Shown in pieces: positions 57,440 to 64,000 of a DNA stretch of 64,000 nt. The notes beneath the pieces are model-generated. The model saw nothing but the letters and a program-made list of their open reading frames with translations. It was not told the DNA's origin and ran no database searches. Origin of the DNA: Oxytricha trifallax (taxonomy: Eukaryota > Ciliophora > Spirotrichea > Sporadotrichida > Oxytrichidae); assembly GCA_000711775.1 (NCBI GenBank), contig ARYC01000107.1, positions 62,001 to 126,000 on the forward strand, read 5' to 3'. Position numbers and translations under genes: made by a program. The first letter of the stretch is position 1. Each line of letters starts with the position of its first letter.

Positions 57440-57900
57440 GAAAAAGATTTTCCCCGAAAAATCAACCTCTCATCATACTCTACCTCACTGATGAAGATAA
57501 TATGAAGCGGAAGGGCATATCACAGATACATAGTTGGTTATCTTCAATATTTATGGGATTAAAATATAATAAATACTTTTGATAGTCCCACTGCTGTTGA
57601 GAATATAGTGTCTATTCTTTAGTCTTAATAACTTCATCACCCAGACTTGGTATTGGAAAACTTATTTTATTGTTACTTACTATTTTTAGTGTTTTATTCT
57701 AATTTTGAAGGCAGAAGCCCATCTTCATCCTGCTGCCTATTACATTGGCGCTTAAACCTATAATAGGTTTTCAAGCTTATCAATGCTAAAAAAATTATGG
57801 GAACTCAACTCTTAATTACTCTAATTTGTAAAATCTATATTAAAAGTTAAAATAAGGCAAGTATTTGGAGAGTATTATATTTAGTGGGTAAATTATTTTT
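57440..57900 (-). CDS. Minus-strand coding island, unknown
   Basis: Reads KTYYRFKRQCNRQQDEDGLL and PSKLEQNTKNSKQQQ around 57690-57790, then SYQDQRIDTIFSTAVGLSK in another frame near 57560-57630, and MPFRFILSSSVRQSMM near 57460-57530 before a TGA. Composition is coding-like, with frame changes that suggest one or two IESs. It lies head-to-tail upstream of the gene starting at 57257. No family. Confidence 0.4.
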
Positions 57901-58403
57901 GCTTTTAACTTAAAAAATATTATTAAAATCTTAGTAATATCACAATATAATTTATTGAGAGCTTTTAGAAACTTTGCTTCAAATATATTTTAATATTTAT
58001 ATCAATATTTTCATTTTAAATATTTATTATACTAATTATTCAAATTAATAAAGAGCTAGTAGGTATAATAAATATGCTTTAAATATTTAATTCTTAAAAT
58101 TTTCTTTCAATTCATAATATCAATGTTATGAGAAATATTAATAATTAGAAATGAGTAAATTAAGGGAATAAGTTATACTTTCGATTAATTTCCAATAAAA
58201 TAATCTAAATTTAAAAAAACAAATAATTGAATAGAATCACTTATATTTCTTCGCACATTTATTTAAGAAATTTTTTTTTATATATTAAATAAATAATTGA
58301 AATTCCTTACAATAAGAAAAATGTCCAATCCCCTCCCTCACAAGTATTAAATACAGTAAATATATACTAATATTTAAATAATTCAGCCACAAATTAAATT
58401 AAA
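57901..58403. other. AT-rich intergenic DNA
   Basis: No coding frame seen between the minus-strand island and the plus-strand gene at 58404. Confidence 0.5.
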
Positions 58404-59057
58404 ATGAAGTAGCTTTTTGTAAAGATAAGACAGCAAAAGTCACTTAATACTCAATTACTTAGTTATTCCAAAAGATGTTTAAAATTATAATTATATTTTA
58501 TATTTATTTATATTTAATTTAGTTGATATAATGTTTAATTAAATTTATGTAACTCTGGAAAGCCCTTAGTAGATGCTAATGATTAAAGCAACGATGACAT
58601 AATGATGAAAATGCCAGATTTTTCAAAATAAAAAGCGAGATTCGAATAGACAAGCCAAGATTAGTAATAATAAAACGATGGTAGATAGTAATAATAGCAA
58701 AAAAATAAACCCTATCACTATGAGTCAAAAATAGATAAGTCAAGGGAATATAGAGCGAAATTGCCTTAAAGCAGTGGGGGGTAGCATTAAGCGGATAGGA
58801 GACCTAAGAGATACATGGATGAAAGTTTATAGATGTATCTCTAGTAGAAAGGGAAATCAGCGTTTGAGAGTAAAATTAGAGAGAAATATGGCTCAGAGAT
58901 GTTTATGAGTTTTAATGTGGTGGGTTTTATATAGTAGTTTAAGTCTAGAGTTAAAAATAAGTTGATTCTAAATTTTATAAATGGCTCTCTTATGGTATCA
59001 ACTGAGAAATTGAGTTGTTATAATTTTATTCTACAATTCATAGATGTTTAACAATAT
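58404..59057 (+). CDS. Q-rich basic protein of unknown function
   Basis: ATG 58404 (MKQLFVKIRQQKSLNTQLLS, TAG=Gln at codon 3) followed by an unresolved IES or intron (about 58470-58550), then SGKPLVDANDQSNDDIMMKM, a Gln tract written with TAA/TAG/CAA, KPYHYESKIDKSREYRAKL, RRPKRYMDESLQMYLQQKGK, SAFESKIREKYGSEMFMSF. Beyond 58960 the frame is open (KNKLILNFINGSLMVSTEK) to a TGA that overlaps the start of the Pet127-like gene in another frame, so the real end may be earlier. The N-terminus could be a mitochondrial presequence, but that is speculative. Confidence 0.6.
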
Positions 59058-62000
59058 CGAAAAGGCAACTATTGAGAAAATAAACAATCCAGTGAATGAA
59101 GATTCTAAAAACTTGACATCAGGCAAGATAAATTCTTTCGATTCCCCAACGAATCTCTACGACGTAAAGAAAGTCATAAATTAGAATGTTTTCATGAAGA
59201 AAGCAAGCGTTTAAAGAATAAGGTATTCATCTTTCCAAGACTTTCAAGATAAACATTCGTTGCTACCAGATTTTTACTTGAATAGAGAAAGAGTCAGTTA
59301 GTTGTTAGATGTGCACAATAATGAAATCACACCAGTCACCAACGACTGGCAAGATAAAAGCATTATTCCATAGTTAGCAAACGGCCTTGATATATGTCTT
59401 AAGAATCCAGGTATTTTCCCAATTGAGACCATTATTATAAGAATATATATTATTTGAGTATTTATATATCTATTTAATAATACTGTTATGGTATTAGTGT
59501 CTCGAAAAGTTAAAATTATAAATATTCATTTGATTGAATAGTAATTTTGCTTATATTTGTCATTACTAAGATGATTTTTATAATTCCTAAATCATTATTT
59601 AGGATAGAACTTTTTGTTTTATTTCATTCAATAAAGTAGTAATAAATTGAAGAATAAATATTATATTAATTTAATAAGATTTCTTTAGTTAAAAAAATTT
59701 TTAACTGTTAAATATTTTATAAAAATGTTTTTGAAAATTCAAAAATTTTACAATAATGACTACAGTAAAGGAAAGTTAGGCTCATTCTATACTAAACTTC
59801 CTCAATATTCTCAAATTAATGAAGAGTAAAAATTCCAAATAAGATAATTACTTTTATTTTTAAGCAATGTATTTTTTTCAAATTAAAAATAGAAATATAT
59901 TATTTCTTTTTATATCTAGAATGTTATATGGTTATCAATCATATTTTATATAAATATATATTTTTTTTTTTATATCACCATCACTGGTTATGTTTTATAT
60001 TACTTTACCTTCAGATTTTGCCATTGATTGAATGACTTCATTATTTTATTAAAAGAATAAATTTGTGATAATTTTCTTGATAATTATTCAATCATCCTTT
60101 CTTTATTTAAGATATTCTGACTGATAGGGAATTCTTCCAAATTGTAAATATTTATATTTGAAAATTGAATAAATTATATATTATTTTTTAATACTAAATT
60201 AATTTTAATTTTAGATATTTAATTGAATTGAATCAAATAAAAAATAATTTATACTTTAATTTGTTAAGAAATGAATTAGTTAAATATAAAGCAAAGTAAG
60301 ACAATATCGACTTGTCCAATTTAATTTTTTTAAAAAATAAATAAGGTCCCTGACACATTAATAGATTTCAATAAATAATATGAATTATAATGACAAAGAC
60401 TCTTGAATATTTATTATGGGTGTATTCTTAATTAGATTTAAACTTTTTTAATTATTAGTAAATCTCTGAGTTGATAATCGTTTATAATAGCTACAAATCT
60501 TTTATTATTTAATTTTTAATTAAAAATAATTGTAATATAATTAAATTAAATTTAATTTAAAAAAATATTGGAATTTTTAGTGTATCAGTCCTTATTACCC
60601 ACCAGGATAAGACAAGAATCTTCAAAGAATTAATACTTAATATATTTAATATTGTAAAGTTTAATAAAATTAATTTATCACAATAAATTTTATAGATCAT
60701 GTAAATATTTCTTTTCTTTATGATATCAAAGTTATTAAAGAATGTGTCAGCAACTAGGAACAAAATATATGATGTCCACTTCAACCATTTCATCAGTCCT
60801 CTCCCACATTTACTTCTGCCTTGCAAACTTCAAATCCCCTCATTTCAACAACTTATCAGAGCCCTACGACAGAGAGCCCTTGAAGTTTATGGTCTCCCAG
60901 AGAAAGCCAAACACAGTATTTTTGACGAAATCAGATAAGAACAAGAAAGTATACTCTGTAGATGGTGACTCTGGCTTCATAGAGCCATCAAATGTGGTTT
61001 TACTAAAAATGGGAAAATATATGGAAAAGATGCTTACCACTTAGCACGATTTCTTCTCAGATCATTACGTTTTGGATTCAAGAACTAATAAGCCAAATAA
61101 GTAACTACCCAGTGGGGAGGCATATTAGGAAGCAGATTATTTCAGGTATATGAAATCGGGTGGGTTGCTACTCAGATCTCAAATCGATTGTCAAGGAGTG
61201 GACAAAGATGGCAATGAAGTTGTGTTTGAATTGAAGACTAGAGCTACCAGTGTGCTTCGTTATGAAATTCATAAATATATCGATTATCTTGACTATGAGA
61301 TCAATAAATACAAGGGGAAGTTTCAAAGTTACGAGAGAGAATTCTATGATCTTGTTAGAGGTGGTTTCTTGAAATATATTATGTAGTGCAAAATCGGTCA
61401 AATTTATAAAAGCCAAAAAACCTTTGCATAATTTTAATTTTATAACACTTTCATCATATATAATCTTATAATTAATATTAATATAATCATTTTTATAATA
61501 TAGGATAATAATAAATGGAAATTATAAAAATAAATGCTATTATTTTAAAGGTTTTATAAATGTCTGGTGCAGTTATTGCATATCATAACACTCAAAAGAT
61601 TTTTGGATTCGAGTACATAACTTTAAAAGACATGGAGAAGAGAGTTTTTGGTTGTTCAGAATTTTCCGACATCATTTTCCAAAATTCCCTCGCTATGGTT
61701 GAGAAGATTTTCGACCATATCATTGAAGACCAAGATTCAATCAGTGACGCTTAATTTAAAGAATCAGGTTCCAAGGGAACCCCATAAAATAAAATCTTTA
61801 AGATTGGTTTTTACGCAAATGAACAGGAGAGATTACTGAATTTAATGGTTGAAGTATTCGATGACGATCAATTTTATCAGGAGAGATTCAGAAGCGTGTT
61901 GCCAGAGTATATGAGAGACCCAATCGATTACTATGTTTCACATAAAATACAACCATAAGTATATAAATACACAGTTGGCATCTATCCAGTTCTAAATGGT

Positions 62001-62252
62001 GTCTTCGTTGATCACTCTCCTATATTATTCGAAGCAATAAAAACACGATAAAAATAATACATTATCAATATAGAGTAATATTTATTTAAAATTATTATTA
62101 AAGCAGGTGACAGTTTGGATGTAAAGTATGTTATACAGAAAGCAGGGAAGATTCATTTCAATGAATACATGAAGTTTTTGCATGAAGCATATAAATGTGA
62201 CTCAATTAATATCGATAATGAATACGCAGGTACTTGGAGTTTCGTTGTGTGA
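59044..62252 (+). CDS. PET127: Pet127-family mitochondrial RNA-processing protein, split by a large interruption
   Basis: Pet127 proteins are mitochondrial membrane-associated factors for RNA 5' processing and decay with a PD-(D/E)XK-type core. MDS1 from ATG 59044 ends with 'LANGLDICLKNPGIFPIE', matching the family motif 'LAHGLDRVLFNPGV'. After 1.3 kb of AT-rich DNA, which holds one coding patch (GKLGSFYTKLPQYSQINEEQ, 59760-59830), coding resumes at 60742: ISSVLSHIYFCLANFK, LKMGKYMEKMLTT, GGLLLRSQIDCQGV and FELKTRATSVLRYE, the family's 'LLRSQLDCYD..TFDLKTRA' block with catalytic D and E/K, then YEREFYDLVRGGFLKYIMQ. A second interruption (61415-61555) precedes GAVIAYHNTQKIFGFEYI. The end is AGTWSFVV and TGA 62250-62252. 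Middle part of the protein incomplete. Confidence 0.82.
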
Positions 62253-63530
62253 TTTAAAAATATTGTATAATGCTTTAATTATATTAATTAAAATTTATTT
62301 TTGTAAAATATTAAATATTCAAATTGAATATTAGTGTTAATATTTGTCTATTTAAGGTTGAAAATTATAAAAATTTTGTATTTCTAAAAATATTCTATTA
62401 AATTAATGTAATTTTATATGAAAAACCTTTTGTTTTATTTTAGGTGTTGTTAGGGGAATTTCCCACTTTTAAAGTGAAATTAGTCTATCTTTTTTTTTCT
62501 CTAAGTGTTCTTAATGTTATTTCTCTATTTATATCATGATAGTAAAATGACCTTAATCATACTTTATAAAAACAATTTTTAAAAATAAAATACTATTTTT
62601 GTAGTAATAATTAAAAATATTTTTTTATTGATTGTTGTTATAGATATTTGTTTATACATCATTCTAAAATTTTAATATTTAATTTTAATATCAAATTATT
62701 TAACAATATTTAATAAAAATCAAAGTATTTTTATAAATATAAAAAATATAAAAATAAATAAACTTATACAAAATAGTTATTTTAATCTAATATTTTAAAA
62801 TATAAATCTATTTAGAAATACCATTAATTTTAGTAATATATACTAAAAATATGTATTTTCTTCAATATATTATGCTTATATAAATACATTAAGAATTTTC
62901 TAAATTTTAATCTATATAGTTTAAAGATTGAGTAAATCTGTATGAATAAATTAACTTACTTCAATAGGTCTATTAAATAGTTTAATTATTGCATTACAAA
63001 TCACTTAACGATTAATTAATACAAAACTAAAATTAGACATTAATATTAAGTCTTTCAACTTAATTATTTTTTTATAAATCTAGAAATATTTTCATTTTTT
63101 TATGTCATCAATTAAGATAAAATAAATTTAATTATTTCAAAGCTCCCAAATTTTTATTTTACTCAATCATAATTTAAATTTATTCTGAGTTAAATCATGC
63201 ATTTTAGCATATTAATATAATTCTATTGGAAGTTTTATAAAGAGATTAATATTTTTAAAAATATTGTCTGTATCTTTATAAATTTCATTTTATTAATAAA
63301 AACATTTATAAAAATAAATAGATAAGAAGATATAATTCTTTAATATATAGACTTCTAAATTTTAGTAAAAATATTTATATTAAATATTCAAATTCTGAAA
63401 GTATTTAAAAGAAAGTAATATTTATTTATATATTTAAATAAATGATTAATAGTCAAAATAAAATAAATATATATTTATTTAAAATTAAAAAGAATTAATT
63501 TTAAAATTAATAAACGATATATTCAAAAAC
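62253..63530. other. AT-rich germline DNA, no gene seen
   Basis: Only short AT-rich repeats; no coding frame supported on either strand. Confidence 0.55.
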
Positions 63531-64000
63531 ACATAAATGACTTAGTCATCTCCATAAATCATGTACCAAATGTTCCATTGAGCTCTATTAATGATTAATA
63601 GAATGCTTGAACATTTTTAAAATCTGCCTATACCAATTTCCCCCAGTGATAACATCCAAGAACTCTATGAGCATAAAATCATCTTCAAAGTAATTACGAT
63701 AAAGTAACTTTCAATCTAGATTCTCTGATAGAAAAAATAATATTTCTATTTTCAATTAAGACTTTTAAGTAAAAATATACACTAAATAATAAATGAATAT
63801 CAAGATTTCATTTATGTAGTTCCGATTTAGTTACTTAAATTTTAGATCAAATTTACATTTTAAGTGCTCGGTCTATTAGTTATGATATCAATTTAGAAGT
63901 TTTCAATTCTAATAATTATTTTGTACAAGTATTAATGTTTTATTCCGGTTGATTAAAATTAATATGTTATACTTTAAGAAATTGGTGGTAGAAATTACAA
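63531..64000 (+). CDS. Start of a further gene (fragmentary)
   Basis: From 63538 the plus strand reads MTQSSPQIMYQMFH and, after an in-frame TGA, MINRMLEHFQNLPIPISPSD then NIQELYEHKIIFKVITIKQL to TGA near 63740. The second segment looks coding and the TGA between may lie in a small IES. The rest to the window end is AT-rich. Family unknown. Confidence 0.4.

Noticed and set aside
61372..61568. IES junction in the Pet127-like gene using repeat TTTATAAA
   Set aside because: The repeat is present at both sides (about 61401 and 61552), but the codon phases differ, so this exact joint would break the frame.
1..64000. CRISPR arrays, bacterial promoters, ribosome binding sites, rRNA or tRNA genes
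   Set aside because: The DNA is eukaryotic; no regularly spaced repeats were seen and no tRNA cloverleaf or rRNA segment was recognised by eye (a tRNA scan was not possible).

Overview
The window reads as germline (micronuclear) DNA of a stichotrich/spirotrich ciliate of the Oxytricha/Stylonychia kind. Three things point there. (1) Genes are open only if TAA and TAG mean glutamine and TGA is the sole stop. (2) Genes are cut into macronuclear-destined segments (MDSs) by short AT-rich internal eliminated sequences (IESs); each IES is bounded by a short direct repeat (pointer), and removing one pointer copy plus the IES restores the frame. (3) A transposon with telomere-like C4A4 tips and a 3-bp ANT-type target duplication sits in a coding sequence, as TBE elements do in Oxytricha. 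Euplotes and Blepharisma are excluded by their codes. All translations below use TAA/TAG=Gln, and almost every conventional ORF here is a shadow or a fragment.

Layout. 1-0.3 kb: 3' end of an LSm5 gene. 0.6-3.3 kb: Q/N-rich coiled-coil protein with four resolvable IESs. 4.0-4.4 kb: foldback element 1. 4.5-9.9 kb (-): very fragmented Q-rich gene. 10-15.2 kb: AT-rich, little coding. 15.2-16.3 kb (-): scrambled GST-like gene, germline order 1-3-2-4. 16.4-18.5 kb: a small minus-strand coding island and a SAM methyltransferase. 19.5-20.5 kb: foldback element 2. 21.5-23.4 kb (-): Q/N-rich protein. 23.7-24.8 kb: Rab GTPase with three IESs. 25.1-32.2 kb (-): EF-hand-like protein, polyQ protein, two coiled-coil proteins and an IES-free nuclear-type protein. 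32.8-35.3 kb: TPR-J co-chaperone (DNAJC7 type). 35.5 kb: a separate palindrome. 36.0-36.8 kb: DRC8/EFCAB2 axonemal protein. 36.9-39.0 kb (-): TPR protein. 39.1-40.0 kb: foldback element 3. 40.0-41.0 kb (-): Q/N-rich protein. 41.2-43.3 kb: multi-pass membrane protein. 43.6-44.5 kb (-): ARF-like GTPase. 46.2-54.8 kb (-): a host gene split by an 8-kb TBE-like transposon that carries decayed transposase and zinc-finger/kinase genes and nested inserts. 55.0-57.3 kb (-): GATase1-like protein. 58.4-59.0 kb: Q-rich protein. 59.0-62.3 kb: Pet127-family mitochondrial protein. The last 1.7 kb is mostly AT-rich.

The genes do not form operons. They are independent loci, each presumably becoming its own macronuclear nanochromosome, interleaved with DNA that development discards. 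The most interesting content is therefore the elimination and rearrangement system: pointer-flanked IESs (also inside introns), one clearly scrambled gene, a transposon whose removal restores a reading frame, and a family of foldback elements with TG...CA termini, G/C-run arms and 6-bp target duplications. Coordinates of MDS junctions were worked out by hand from direct repeats and frame continuity; no macronuclear sequence was available to confirm them.
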